Source of the DNA: Miscanthus floridulus
Lineage: Eukaryota; Streptophyta; Magnoliopsida; Poales; Poaceae
Assembly: GCF_019320115.1 (NCBI RefSeq)
Contig: NC_089591.1
Coordinates: 61,451,798-61,515,797, forward strand
Direction: 5' to 3'
Length of the DNA: 64,000 nt
How positions within the stretch are numbered: the stretch's first letter is position 1; each line of letters opens with the position of its first letter. Positions 10,593-22,502 of this stretch are shown one piece after another. Below the pieces are notes generated by a model. It saw only the letters and a list, made by a program, of their open reading frames with translations. It ran no database searches and was not told the DNA's origin. A program made the position numbers and the translations under genes.

Positions 10593-12640
10593 TTCACAAC
10601 GTGTCCATTTTATCCCAAAAGGGCTACCTGAGATTTCTTTTTTGTGTGGGGCTTGCTCATTTGCTTTTTGAGAGGGTGCTAGGATTCGAGATAGGAGATT
10701 GTGAGGCTTTGATCTACCAAATCCACCACTAGAAAAGTAAAATTTGTGGGGATTTGGAGCTTTCCCGAATCTTGTTAGCTCCCATCTCTCATATCATTCA
10801 TCTTCACAGTGGATTGCTTGCTCGTTGTCGTTCGTAGTTTTTTGTCGTAAGGAATTTTCACGTAAATCTTGGTGTCTATTTATTGATTGGTTCTTATCTT
10901 GATTACCATTGGTGCCATTTTTGTTCAAGTTCATGGTGTATGATTGAGTTGACATATGAGGCATATATAAGTTCTTTGATATGTTAATGATGGGGATTGA
11001 TGTGTAAATGAGCTGATCTTTGCTTGTATATTTCTTATTGTGAAGTTTGCTTGTATATTTCTTATTGTGAAGTTTGGACAACACCATGTTTGAAGAATTG
11101 ATGTTATGGGATTGTTTTCTAGTATGCACGTAAGTTAGTTTAGCCGGTTATTAGTGGTTGCGATTATTCATCCGCGTGTTGTTTGCTTTTTGTGAAATTT
11201 GTTTCGCCATGCGCTATGGTTTATGACTAGAACTTGCCATAGTTTAAATAAAAAAGGACTCATTTTATTGTTAAACTTTGCTATAGCCCATAAGTACGGC
11301 GTCAGATTTTATTGTCAAACTTTGCTACAGCCCATTAGTGGTTGCCATACTTTGCTGAACCTTAGTTGTGGTAAAGTTAGACTTCAAGTCATCAACAAAA
11401 CAAATCCATATTTGCATTCGTGGTGGTCACCATTTTCTTCACTTTTGGTGAGATCCATAATTGTGCAACGAAATTTTAGACAACTTTTAAGGTAGTCGAC
11501 GCTCGATTCTTTTATCACTCCTACGTACCATAGTTCTTGGAAATTCAATTTTGTACCTCGAACATCCAATTTTCGTATGGCCTACAGCCGATCTAGCTAC
11601 GCCCGCACCGAACACACCAGTAGTGATTGAAGCCCATGTCTTCCTCAACTTTATCGAAGGTCAAGTAAGGTTAGGGTAAAATTTTATTTAGCATTCAACA
11701 TTGTTGAGGAATTACATAGTCTTTGCCTACCTCCACTCGTGGAAAGGTTAGGACATGTATGATTTGTGATGGTTATATTCTCGTTTGGGTAAAGTCCATT
11801 GGTAGTTCTCAAACTTGTTCGCATGTGTTGTCCAATCACCTATTTAGATCCTTAAACTTGTTCAGTCTTAGAGCTAGTGAGATGCAAACAGAGGCTGAGT
11901 ATCTAAATAGGTGATTAGCGAGTCATTGCCCAACCTGCTCATAGAGGTCGAACGAGGCCACCTACGCATGGGTCGTGGCCTTGCTCGCGCATGGCTAAGG
12001 CCACTCGTGCTGTGGCTGAGCTCGGTGTCGTGGAAAAGGAAGAGGAAGACATGTAGAAGGAAATGAGATGGAATCAACTAGGGATGAGTGCATGCCTAAC
12101 TTTTCAATCTATAAGATAGATGCCTAACAATTATATGTCCTTGTGTTATGTTAATACACACACTAATCATCAGTTATACATGTTAGTGTTTTAACACACA
12201 TGACATACAAGTGAATATTAGACCGTTCTTCATGCATGTGTATTGTTGTGAGACTTTATACGAGCATACTTGATAATATTAGACCAACTAATCTTAATTT
12301 AATTTTTGGGCTCTCCATCTGTATTTGCTTATATCCTTATATCCCAATTTTATTTTTTTTATCATGGCTTTCAAATTAAAATCCATTCATGTTTTTCCCA
12401 GGAGGTCGGTTTACATCCGTTTTCATTCTCATGTATTTTTTAGGATCTAATAGAGTGTTTGGTTTTAAAAATGAACCTATTTTAGATAAGGTGATGCATC
12501 ATGGGTCTATCTTTTTAATTTAGTAAAATAACTTAATTTCTCATAATAATACCAATTATTAGCTTGTAAGAAATATGTCGATAATAAATTATTTTATTCT
12601 ATTTCACAAACCAAACAAACAAAAACTAAAGATGTAAGAT
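10593..12640. other. Intergenic, AT-rich, no gene seen
   Basis: No open frame carries a domain or splice-consistent structure. Short internal repeats occur (11019-11072, and related phrases around TTTGCTATAGCCCATA and TTTGCTACAGCCCATTAG near 11270-11340), probably old MITE remnants. Confidence 0.45.
11019..11072. repeat. 27-bp tandem duplication
   Basis: Two identical 27-bp units beginning TTTGCTTGTATATTTC lie head to tail at 11019-11045 and 11046-11072. Confidence 0.85.
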
Positions 12641-12725
12641 GGACTACTTTGCTCCACGGACCAAACAGCCAAGACGATCCTTTAGCTCGGGCGTCCGGTG
12701 ACTTCTCGTTTTCTCCTGTCGTCGG

Positions 12726-12789
12726 GAACCTTCCAGAATCGTGGAGACCGGACGGAACTAGAACTCGCGCCTTCTCTGTCCTCTTTATA
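12726..12789 (+). promoter_or_regulatory. HOP promoter: perfect heat-shock element and TATA box
   Basis: GAACCTTCCAGAA at 12726-12738 is a perfect three-unit heat-shock element (alternating GAA/TTC every 5 bp), the binding site of trimeric heat-shock factor. Further GAA units follow at about 12755-12763. A TATA-like TTTATA lies at 12784-12789, about 45 bp downstream, placing transcription start near 12815 and giving a 5'UTR of roughly 90 bases before the ATG at 12909. Heat-induced expression is known for plant HOP genes, so the arrangement fits the product. Confidence 0.75.
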
Positions 12790-12908
12790 CTCTCCTCGAC
12801 GATTTCACCAAAAGACCCGAAACGCGCACCGCCAGCCGATACGAATCCGACGATCTCGATCGATCCACCTCCCCGATCGCACGCCAATCAGCACCAGTCG
12901 CCGCCGCC

Positions 12909-15900
12909 ATGGCGGACGAGGCGAAGGCGAAGGGCAACGCGGCGTTCGCGGCCGGTCGCTTCGAGGAGGCTGTCCAGCACTTCAGCGACGCCATCGCGCT
13001 CGCGCCCGACAACCACGTCCTCTACTCCAACCGCTCGGCGGCGTACGCGTCGCTCGGGCGCTACGCGGAGGCGCTAGGCGACGCCGAGCGGACCGTGGCG
13101 CTGAAGCCGGACTGGGCCAAGGGCTACTCCCGCCTCGGCGCCGCGCACCTGGGCCTCGGCGACGCGCCCAAGGCCGTCGAGGCGTACGAGAAAGGGCTCG
13201 CGCTCGAGCCGTCCAATGAGGCGCTCAAGTCCGGCCTCGCCCAGGCGCGCCAGGCCGCGTCGGCGCCGAGACGTCCGGTGGGCTCCGGGGCGGACGCCGT
13301 CGGCAAGATGTTCCAGGGCCCTGAACTATGGAGCAAGGTCGCCGCCGATCCCACCACGCGTGGCTACCTCGACCAGCCGGACTTCGTGCAGATGCTGCGG
13401 GAGGTGCAGCGGAAGCCCAGCAGCCTGAACAGCTACCTTTCTGACCAACGAATGGTTCAGGTGCTCACCCTCATGCTGGGCATCAAGTTCCAGAACCAGA
13501 GCAATGGGGCGCCTGAGCCGGCTGCAGCGCAATCGAATCCGCCGCCACCAAAGCAGCAGCCAGCGGCAAAGGCAAGGGAGCCGGAGCCCGAGCCTATGGA
13601 GGTGACAGAGGAGGAGGAGCATAAGGAGAGGAAAGCGTCGGCGCAGAAGGAGAAGGAAGCGGGTAACGCCGCTTACAAAAGGAAGGATTTTGATATCGCG
13701 ATCCAGCACTACACAACGGCCATGGAGCTCGATGATGAGGACATCTCCTACATCACCAATCGTGCTGCTGTTTATCTTGAGATGGGAAAGGTAAGGCCTC
13801 CTAGGTCCTAGTTCTAAATCACAAGTTATTTACATGTAGATTGTAGTCTTCAGTTAGAGAATTTTGTCTATGTGATCAGCTACCGAGACCTTTTTACCAC
13901 ATACTGCAAACAAACAGCTTTTAGATATGAAATTGGCTAAGTATTGGTCTCTCCATGGATTAATTGAGGCAAATGATATCCAGACCTACTTGAATTGGTC
14001 GAGAACTCGAGTTGCATTATTAAAGGAAGTTTTGTGGTAGGAGTTGGTGATCGTGATAGTGAGCAAAAATGCAAAATACATTTAGTGTTCCACAGTCATG
14101 AAATTCTGATACAGGCCACTTGGGAGTTCCCTAGTTCTGAAATTCTGATAGGGACAACTTGGAGCTTGATGAGTAGGAGCCAGAACGACATTATTGCTGG
14201 TAGTTATTCCTTGTATTTTTTTTACTTCGAGTCGGGAATGAATTCACTCCTATTGTTGGCTTATGCTTAGGCAATGCAAAAGGCTTAATTGTGACAACAT
14301 TAAACTTGGTTGGGTAGCTCACAGAAAAAGGAGCAGAAGAATAGAAAAAGGGTAGAAATTGTCTCTGCTAGATGGAGCAGAAGAATAAAAAAAGGGTAGA
14401 AATTGTCTCTGCTAGATGGTAATCTACTAATCTGAGGACTGCAGAAGTGCTTGTAGCTAGAAGAAATCAACATATATAATTAGGGCATGTCCTGCGATAA
14501 TATCTTGGCAGTGATTTTCTCATTCCTGTACTGCATTATCTGGTGTCCTACAAGTAGGATTCAGGTGTCCTTCGAAACTAATACTTTTCCTTTGAATTCC
14601 AGTTTGATGAATGCATTAAGGACTGTGATAAGGCTGTTGAGAGAGGAAGGGAACTACATGCTGATTTCAAGATAATCTCGAGGGCACTCGCCAGAAAAGG
14701 AACTGCTCTTGCTAAACTTGCTAAATCATCGCAAGACTATGATGCTGCCATTGAGACTTTCCAGAAGGCGTTAACTGAGCACCGGAACCCAGATACCCTC
14801 AAAAAACTAAATGATGCAGAACGAGCAAAGAAGGAGCTGGAGCAACAAGAGTACTATGACCCAGGAATTGCTGATGAGGAGCGAGAAAAAGGTATGCCAC
14901 ATCACTTATCACTTGATCATTATTCATGCAGTGAGTTCTGTTGCCCGCAGTATGTTTCTTGTCAAGAATTGCATGTGGTGTTGAACCATTTGTTATTTCT
15001 GTGCAGGTAATGAGTTCTTTAAGCAGCAGAAATATCCAGAAGCAGTGAAGCATTACACTGAAGCTCTCAGGAGAAACCCCAAGGACCCAAGGGTAATTTG
15101 TTGATGACATCCTTTGTCATTTGCATAAACTGTAATCTGTACAGTATTACGATAGAATTTATAGGACCTCTAGGTGTAGATCTAGCGGGTGAAACTTAAC
15201 TTAGACAAAGAACTTGTCGATGTACCTCCCAAAGCGCAGTCACGGCCATGGTGCCGCAGCGACGTGGCCTCGAGTGTCGGAGTAGTGGTAGCTGTGCAGT
15301 GGAGGCGTGATCTAGTGGCGGCGCCGAAAGCGGTGGCGCTTCCCGTCGCTCACAGCGCGCTCTCTCGATCGGACTAGGGTTAGGACGTCGGTGGGGCGCT
15401 GGCGGCTACGGTGAACCTCGTATCTCGAACCCCAGCCCCCACCTCCTATTCATAGCGCTGCGCGATGGAGGCCCACTAGCCAGGAGAATGGCTGAGCGCC
15501 CATGATCAGGGCACGAGTCAAGGTCTGACTCTGTTGTTGGACCGAGCCGGGTGGAGATCAATCTAACATTATCCTCCTTGATCTCACCTTATGACTTAAA
15601 ACTTAGTTCACTTTGTCTTTTTTTCCATTCCATCACGGATTAGTGCATAGAGCATGCCTCGTCATAACAGTTAGTATTATTAGACTAACAACTACAATAC
15701 ACCTCTCTGTTTTGAAACAGATTCTCAACTAGGCTCTTAGTATCCATAAATCATAGGTTTTCCCGTAAACCCATGTCGACTGTGTGCTCTCTGAACACAT
15801 TGGGTGGTAAGCCTTTAGTAAGCGGATCCACAAGTACTTACTCGGTATTTATATGCTCAATGCTTTCAAAATGATTCTGGATTTTCTCCTTTACAACATT

Positions 15901-18900
15901 TAACTTAATGTCAATGTGTTTGGCAGCACACTTTACCTGTTGTCATAAGAGTGATTTGCTTTAAATGGTTATTGCTGTTGTCTACCATTGTTAATTCCGG
16001 ATACACAATTTCCTTAACCACTTTTGCCTGTCCCTGAAGCCTCATTACCAAGCTATACTATGGTATGCGTCATTGATGATACCACAACTGTTTCTTTGGA
16101 GCTTTTTCACAATAATATTCCAACTGCGAGTGTTAGCAACTGCTGTGGATTTCACTACACATCTCGCCAAGGTTTAATATTTGTACCCACAACTATTTGA
16201 GAGTATTTGCTCTTTCTTACTTAGCATGAGGCCTATGATACTTTGAAAAAATTGCAAGACATTCTTAACTCCATTCTAGTGATCTATATCTTGACTGAAC
16301 TTCTGCCAAAATATCCCGGATACGTAAGCTACGTCAAGGTAAGTTCTTGTACATTCATTAAGCTTCCAACAGCTGAAGCATATGGAACCATGTTCATTTG
16401 ATCGATCTCATATCGGTTCCTAAAACACGGAAGGTTTCCAAATCTATTACTCTTGACTTTAGGAGCAGGCGTAGGTTTATTTGCATGCATACTGTATTTC
16501 TTCAGAATCTTTTCTAAGTATGCCTTTGCGATAGTCCTAATACCCCTTTTCTTCTTTCTCGGTGAATTTTAATTCCTAGAACCAATGACGCTTCACCAAG
16601 ATCATTCATATTCAAACTTAAGGACAAGAACTTTTTCTCCAATGGCAGATTAACATCACTACTAGTGAGTAGGATGCCATCTATACACAGAATGTGGAAA
16701 ATGAAATTTTCATTCTTGAACTTCGCATAAATGCTATTTTCCTTCTCATTTTCTTTAAACCCAAACTTTCTTATTGTTTTATCAAATTCAAATACTACTG
16801 TCTAGAGACTTGTTTTAACCCATAAATGAATTTCTATAGGCGGCATCCCATACATTCTTTTGCTTCCACTGACAAAACCTTTGGGTTATGCCATGTAAAC
16901 GTTTTCATACAAATCCCTGTTGAGGAATGCCGTCTTCACATCCATCTGATGTAACTCTAAATTGTAATGTGCCACTAACGCCATTATGATTCTAAAAGAA
17001 TCCTTGCATGAGACTGGAGAGAAAACTCTCATTGTAATCTATTCATTCTCTTTGCGTAAAGCCTTTTGCTACAAGTCGTGCTTTATATATTTCTACATTA
17101 CCTTTGGAGTCACGTTTTGTCTTGTATACCCATTTACAGTCTACTGTTTTGGCTCCATTGGGAATTTCTTCTAAGTCCCAAACATCACTGGTATTCATCG
17201 AATTCATTTCAGCTTCCATAGCTTTTTGCCATTTATACGAGTAAACGCTTCTTATGGCTTCTTCAAATGAGGAGAGATCACCCTCCATTTGAATTTCTTC
17301 ACTAATATAGACTTCATAGTCATCAGAAAAAATTGGTTTTCTAATTCTTTGAGACCTTCTGGGGCCTCAGCTACTGGCACTTTCATATGGGCTGTTGTTG
17401 CTCTTCATTGCCAAGAGAATTGATTCTACATGCTCCTGTATTATAAGATCCTTGTTTATATTATTCATCTTTTTCGAAGAGCTGACAACAGGTGTTGTGT
17501 AAGTCCTACAATATCAACAGGTATTGAGAAATTCGTTGTTTTTGAATCACTGAAGTGGGCACGTAATCCCGCTTCTCTTCGAGTCATAGGTCTCTACATA
17601 CCATGTTCTTCCAAATCATCCCATCTTCTATAAAGATAGTGTATCTTTAAATTTTTTGTTTGCGTTTAATCTGTTAAAACCTCATATGGCGCTTTAAGCA
17701 CTACATTAACATCTTTAAGGCTCGTCCAGTATGAATTCTGACTGACTACACTATCTTTCTATCAAGACTGTAAAAGGTCTAGGAATTTAGCTATTTCTCT
17801 GCTTAGGGGTATCGTTATTATGATCAACGGTCACATTCATCAACATCTTTATCTCACTCTTAATGAAGAGTAGTCACATTCATCAACATCTTTATCTCAT
17901 CTTTCTTAATTATATCTTTGCTCTTACTCTTAATTGATCTCACAATTCTCTCCCTTCGAAATATGGCATGTGCTTTACTGCCCTAATTTCGAGAACTATT
18001 CAGAAAACCTGCGAACGAGAAGACACTTATAACTTACTTCATTCATATGATTATGTTATTCTAACAAAGTTATTTCTTGATCCGTATAGGAGTACACTTT
18101 TCTCATTCCACTTCAAGAACTCAACGATGTCTTTTATTAGCAGTATTTTTGCAAGTCACACTTGTATCTTTTCCTTATCTTTTGGTTAGTATTGACCATG
18201 ACGGTGCATTTCTATTATGCCATGGTCAATATTAGGATAGCATAAGAGCTACCCAAACTTCTCTCGCTATGCGGGATATAAAAACATATGAGTCATTACA
18301 AAACTTCTCCCGCCATGCAGTATTGACTAGCATAAGTACTATGCCAAACTTCTCATGCGGGATAAATCTATATACAAACACGCATGCTTAATTCAACGTT
18401 GGTTAAATTAGACATGCATGTTACTTTGCAACTCTTATCATAATGATGGAAGAATATATACTATTTACTGTAACGAAAACTTAGTCATAAGGACTAAAAC
18501 ATTCACTTATACTTCATTTTCTAATTAAATCTTTTCGTTGGTTCCAATTTAATCAGAAAATTAGCAAACTAACAAAAAATAGTCCTGAACTGACTTAACT
18601 CAAGCCTTTTCATTGACATAGCCCAGCATTGCAGCCCGTTGACTTACAGCTGAGTGATCTCGTCAGTTAAAGTTAAAACATACAAGGCGCTTCTGTATCA
18701 ATTCTACATCACTGTTGGGCAGAAAATAGAATTAATGCATAAAATTCATAAATTAACTTGAAGTTCGAATTTAATTAATCAACATCATTGCAGTGGAAAC
18801 ATGATAATAAAATACATTCTATTAGTTTAGGAGCATTTCTTGGTACTTATCTACTTTTTGAAAAATTGACCACGTTGGTGTAAAATTTATCAGAGATTTA

Positions 18901-21900
18901 AACTTCAAACTTAAACTCATTATAATATTGTTATCATCAACGTTGCACAGAAAAATAATAATATCATAATAATTAAACTTAAACAAATCGGACTACTCCG
19001 CTAATTTAATTTTTTTCGTTGGTCTCAATTTAATTAGAGGATAAATATAATCATAATTTACTGAATAAATATAACTGTTCTTTAAATTAAATCCTTCCGT
19101 TGGTTCTAATTTAATGAGAAGATAATAATCATTAACTTTACAGTGGAAACTTGAAAAATATAATTTATCTAATTTTCAGAAGCATTTCAGTGTACTCATC
19201 TACTCTCTGAACAATTTATCCCGTTGGTTCAAAATTGAATAGAGATGAAAAACTAATCTAAATTCATCAAAATTTGCTTCTGAAAATAATAAACCTTGAA
19301 ACAGGCTCTTCTGTTCAGTTTGGCCCAACCGAGAAAAAGCCGGCCTGGAGCCCATCTCGCTCGCGCGCCCGCTCGCACGGTCCAGCGCGCTGCCCATACT
19401 GGAAACTGGCCCATGGCCTATTCGTGCGCTGCGTGTTTTCGCGTCCCAGGCCGCAACCTAGGGCCTGGGCCGAACTTCTTCTCTCCCGCCTGGGCCATAC
19501 GGTCAAAGCGCTGCGAACCGTCGATCGTGATCCGACGGTCGTGCGCGAGACTCGGAAGGAACAAAACCCCGGTGCCTGCCTCCTCCCCCAAACCCTAAAC
19601 TCATTTTCACCCTCCCCTCCTCTCTCTTCGCCGTAGAGGCGACAACGGCAGAGGTCACGTTGGCCGTCGGCATCAGTGAGGAAAAGCGCCGCCAGAGCAG
19701 TTCCGGCTACCCTTCCTCTTCTTCTTTCTCGCTCCCCTTCTCTTCTGTTTTAGCCCCGCAGCCATGGCGAGTAGATCTAGGGGAACAGATACGACTGCTC
19801 ATGGCGACCGAACAGGCGTGGCGGCGCTGCCGCGAGGCCCCTCGTCGGCGTGCGCGCTCACCCGAGGCTGAGCGCGCCTCCGTCGAGCAGCCTTGTGGCG
19901 ACGCCCTTGACTCCCGAGCCCGATGCGGAGGCCGCGCGGTGGCGTGACCGACCGGCGCCGGCGATTCGGGTGCTCTTCCCGCACAACGTCGGAGCGACGC
20001 CGGCGGTGACAACTGCGATAGGTAAGCCCCTGTCCTCTCCGTCCGGCTTCTAGGGTTAGGGTTTAACTCGACTGGATTTGTTCGTTCCGATTCATCTCCT
20101 TCTAAATGCTAAAACTTAGACTACCCCAAACTAGATCTGCACACTAACCTTGCTCCGATACCAATGATAGAATTTATAGGACCTCTAAGTGTAGATCTAG
20201 CGGGTGAAACTTAACTTAGACAAAGAACTTGTCGATGTACCTCCCAAAGCGTAGTCGCAGCCATGGCGCCACAACGACGTGGCCTCGAGTATCTTAGTAG
20301 AGGTAGCTGTGAAGTGGAGGCGCGATCCAGTGGCGGCGGCGAAAGCGGTGGCGCTTCCCATCGCTCACAGCGCGTCCTCTTGATCGGACTAGGGTTAGGA
20401 CGTCGGTGGGGCGCTGGCGGCTGCGGTGAACCTCGTATCTTGAGCCCCAGCCCCCACCTCCTATTCATAGCGTTGCGCGACGGGGGCCCACTAGCCAGGA
20501 GAACGGCTGAGCCATTGGCGTAGCCAGGATTTGTAGCTATGGTGGTCCATTGTCGAAAATTTTGTTAACTAAATTTAACATGTCGGTACATAAGTATATG
20601 AATTATACAAAACACAATTAAAGAAAAAAGGCATACAGAGTTTTTCAACTTATTCTTGATAAAGGTCATTGCAGAATATATTCTTTGATGCATATTTTTG
20701 AAAAAGAGAGGCAGTATCACCACTCCTTTTCATATTTCTATAAGTCTGCAAGAGAATAAAAAATATTGTTTTAATTTACCATTCCAATAATCAATTTTAC
20801 ACCAAAAAATCTTATCCTACAATTAAAATTAAATAGTCCAATGCGAACGTGCAATAATATAATCTAATGACATAAAATTAAATAAAGTTTTGTGTATCTC
20901 GTGGCTTGCGGCTTCTGAACGTCTGATGCCTTATGCCTGATGGTGGATGGATCGGTGCCGCTGATCACCGCCCGGTAGCCACCAGCAATTGCTGATGCGT
21001 TCTGCTCGAGTTAGGGCTAATTTACTTATTCTCTAGCTCTAAGGAGAGGTTGGAAGAGGAAAAAAAAAGGAAACATGACTAAACGAGTAGGCTAATTGGA
21101 TGAAGATGTTGAGACGTATACCTGCAGATGACTCACGTGTGCGGCTGCTCGTCGTCCGGCGCCTGCCGCCGACCCGCCGCCGCCGCTATCGTTTGGTATA
21201 TCGAATTCTATGAAGCACAATTCATCAAGGGGATACGAAGGGGCGCATAGCGGCCGCACGGAGAAATACGAAGGAGCGCAGAACGGCCGCAGGGCGTATT
21301 CGCGGAGGCCGTGGACGCTCGGACGTACATATCCGATCTGACTGAATTTTCCTATATCTATGAGCCTGGTATGCATCGGTGGTCCGCGGACCACCCGGAC
21401 CACCATGTAGCTCCGCCCCTGGGCTGAGCGCCCCCGATCAGGGCTCGAGTCAGGGTCCGACTCGGTCGTTGGACCGAGCCGGGTGGAGATCAATCTAACA
21501 TGTTACTGTGCATCCTCTAATCTGCAGGGTAAATTTTTTTTAGAATATGAATTGGTGTAACATTGTGAAACTTGAATATAGCATTTGAATCAATCTACAA
21601 CTGTTTCTTTGACTTCTGCTGTTGCCAATTTGAAAACTTTAGATTTGCCTTTTTGACTTCCAGGTACGTCACATGTGATTGATGTGTGGACATTTTTCTA
21701 AGTTCTTTCCTTCATGGATGATTTCAGGTATACAGCAATAGGGCTGCCTGTTACACCAAGCTGGGGGCCCTTCCTGAAGGTCTGAAAGATGCTGAGAAGT
21801 GCATTGAGCTAGATCCCACATTCTCCAAGGGATACACAAGGAAAGGTGCTATCCAATTTTTCATGAAAGAATATGACAAAGCACTGGAAACTTATCAAGC

Positions 21901-22502
21901 TGGCCTAAAGCATGACCCCAAAAATCAGGAGCTGCTTGATGGTGTAAGGAGGTAATGCTGCTGATGGAAGAGATCATACACGTCTTCTGATGTTGGTGTG
22001 TGCTAAGCAGCAGTTCTAATCGTTGCTCTGATCCTTTTCTTTTCAGGTGTGTTGAACAGATCAACAAGGCGAGCAGAGGCGAACTCAGCGAGGAGGAACT
22101 GAAAGAGAGACAGGTAAACTGATTTTGTCTAAATCTTTTGTTCGTTAATGATGGATGGAGTACTTTGCCTGTCGTTCCATCCACTAGTAATGCAAGAAGC
22201 CAAGAACACAATGACTAACAGGTCACCCTTTGTTACGCAGAACAAAGCCATGCAGGACCCTGAAATCCAGAACATCCTGACTGATCCGATCATGCGGCAG
22301 GTAACGATAGACGTCTGCATTTGATTTTAAATGCACTTAAGGTAGGTGAGCCTGATGACGATCTGATAATTCCGAGCTTGCCCTGCAGGTTTTGACCGAT
22401 TTACAGGAGAACCCTCGAGCTGCCCAGGTGCACCTCAAGAACCCCGGAGTGATGCAAAAGATCCAGAAGCTCGTCAGCTCCGGGATAGTTCAGATGAAGT
22501 AG
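12909..22502 (+). CDS. HOP: Hsp70-Hsp90 organizing protein (HOP/STI1), 573 aa
   Basis: Co-chaperone that passes client proteins from Hsp70 to Hsp90 in the cytosol. Coding exons: 12909-13790, 14603-14891, 15007-15092, 21728-21951, 22047-22113, 22241-22300, 22389-22502; all joins keep frame and use GT-AG. Domains by residue: TPR1 about 1-105 with carboxylate-clamp residues K6, N10, N41, K71 and R75 (EEVD tail binding); DP1 about 130-190 ([20 protein letters not shown]); a Pro/Glu linker; TPR2A about 247-365 with K249, N253, N284, R321 and R325; TPR2B about 390-505; DP2 about 517-573 ([11 protein letters not shown], ending SSGIVQMK). Length is normal. The start is chosen because the TPR1 helix begins at once and the context CGCCATGGCG is a good plant start. 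Exon 1 is very GC-rich, as in many grass genes. Intron 3 (6635 bp) is inflated by a retrotransposon. It is convergent with chloroplast EF-G. Confidence 0.95.
14331..14418. repeat. 44-bp tandem duplication in HOP intron 1
   Basis: Two 44-bp units starting GAGCAGAAGAATA (14331-14374 and 14375-14418) differ at a single base. They lie within intron 1 (13791-14602), away from the splice sites. Confidence 0.85.
15150..15568 (-). repeat. 3' LTR of the intronic copia element
   Basis: It runs 419 bp and ends AATCTAACA on the plus strand. Its outer end reads CGATAG where the partner has TGATAG, so the terminal dinucleotide has mutated. The same length as the partner (after removing the hAT insertion) supports these limits. 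Confidence 0.9.
15569..15586 (-). other. Polypurine tract of the intronic copia element
   Basis: On the minus strand AGATCAAGGAGGATAA runs directly into the LTR start TGTTAG. This is the position of the plus-strand primer in LTR retrotransposons. Confidence 0.7.
15760..17290 (-). pseudogene. Decayed copia RT and RNase H
   Basis: The best-preserved part is 17288-17043 on the minus strand: [15 protein letters not shown], then [32 protein letters not shown] (the first 20 or so positions of RT). Below it, scattered in several frames, lie pieces matching the rest of RT (about 16940-16240). Near 15950-15770 is the RNase H tail, reading approximately [14 protein letters not shown] and DPLTKGLPP. 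Many stops and frameshifts make it non-functional. Confidence 0.8.
17300..19310. other. AT-rich non-coding interior of the intronic copia element with internal repeats
   Basis: The space expected to hold integrase and gag has no recognisable coding sequence. From about 18500 to 19270 a set of related phrases recurs: a CGTTGGTTCCAATTTAAT type unit near 18535, 19017 and 19095, and a longer block of about 120 bp (CAGTGGAAAC ... ATCTAC...GAAAAATTGACC) near 18790-18905 and 19140-19255. The repeats lie between the RT remnant and the leader. Confidence 0.6.
19320..20050 (+). other. Plant promoter/first-exon-like GC-rich segment inside the copia element
   Basis: On the plus strand, opposite to the retroelement, this stretch holds several GGCCCA/TGGGCC site-II motifs (for example near 19322, 19407, 19466 and 19490) and a telobox-like AAACCCTAAAC (about 19591). 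A GC-rich block follows, ending in a good splice donor (G at 20021 followed by GTAAGC). This is the architecture of a housekeeping plant gene 5' end. It may be a captured host segment or the family's normal leader; the gene of origin was not identified. Confidence 0.45.
20152..20163 (-). other. Primer-binding site of the intronic copia element
   Basis: The minus strand reads TGGTATCGGAGC one base after the LTR end. This is one base from the usual copia primer site TGGTATCAGAGC, complementary to the 3' end of initiator tRNA-Met. Confidence 0.85.
20165..21500 (-). repeat. 5' LTR of the intronic copia element, split by a hAT insertion
   Basis: It starts TGATAGAATT and ends AATCTAACA. Removing the hAT element and one copy of its 8-bp target duplication leaves 419 bp, exactly the length of the other LTR. 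Confidence 0.92.
20513..21421. mobile_element. Non-autonomous hAT element nested in the LTR, 909 bp
   Basis: It is bounded by a perfect 8-bp target duplication GGCTGAGC at 20505-20512 and 21422-21429; the intact LTR at 15150-15568 has a single copy of this site. The left end CATTGGCGTAGC and the reverse complement of the right end CAGGGGCGGAGCTACATGG are imperfect inverted repeats starting with CA, and TAGC..ATGGTGGTCC recurs just inside both ends. The 8-bp duplication and CA...TG ends are typical of hAT. No transposase was found. Confidence 0.9.

Larger units (their letters stand above)
15150..21500 (-). mobile_element. Ty1/copia element in HOP intron 3, antisense to the gene
   Basis: Two direct LTRs of 419 bp (15150-15568; 20165-21500 without its hAT insertion) bound a decayed internal region. 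On the minus strand the 5' LTR is followed by a primer-binding site (20163-20152) and the 3' LTR is preceded by a purine tract (15586-15569). Flanking pentamers TATTA (15145-15149) and TGTTA (21501-21505) match at four of five positions, consistent with an old 5-bp target duplication. The LTRs differ at about 34 of 419 positions (8%, counted by eye, mostly transitions). With the rate usually applied to grass LTRs this means a few million years. RT and RNase H remains lie at 17290-15760; gag and integrase are not recognisable. Confidence 0.9.

Noticed and set aside
10727..10750. CACTAGAAAAGT as a CACTA transposon end
   Set aside because: No partner end, no target duplication and no subterminal repeats nearby.
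19274..19636. 120-aa plus-strand frame in HOP intron 3
   Set aside because: It begins in AT-rich retroelement sequence and crosses a promoter-like region; no domain and no homologous protein recognised.
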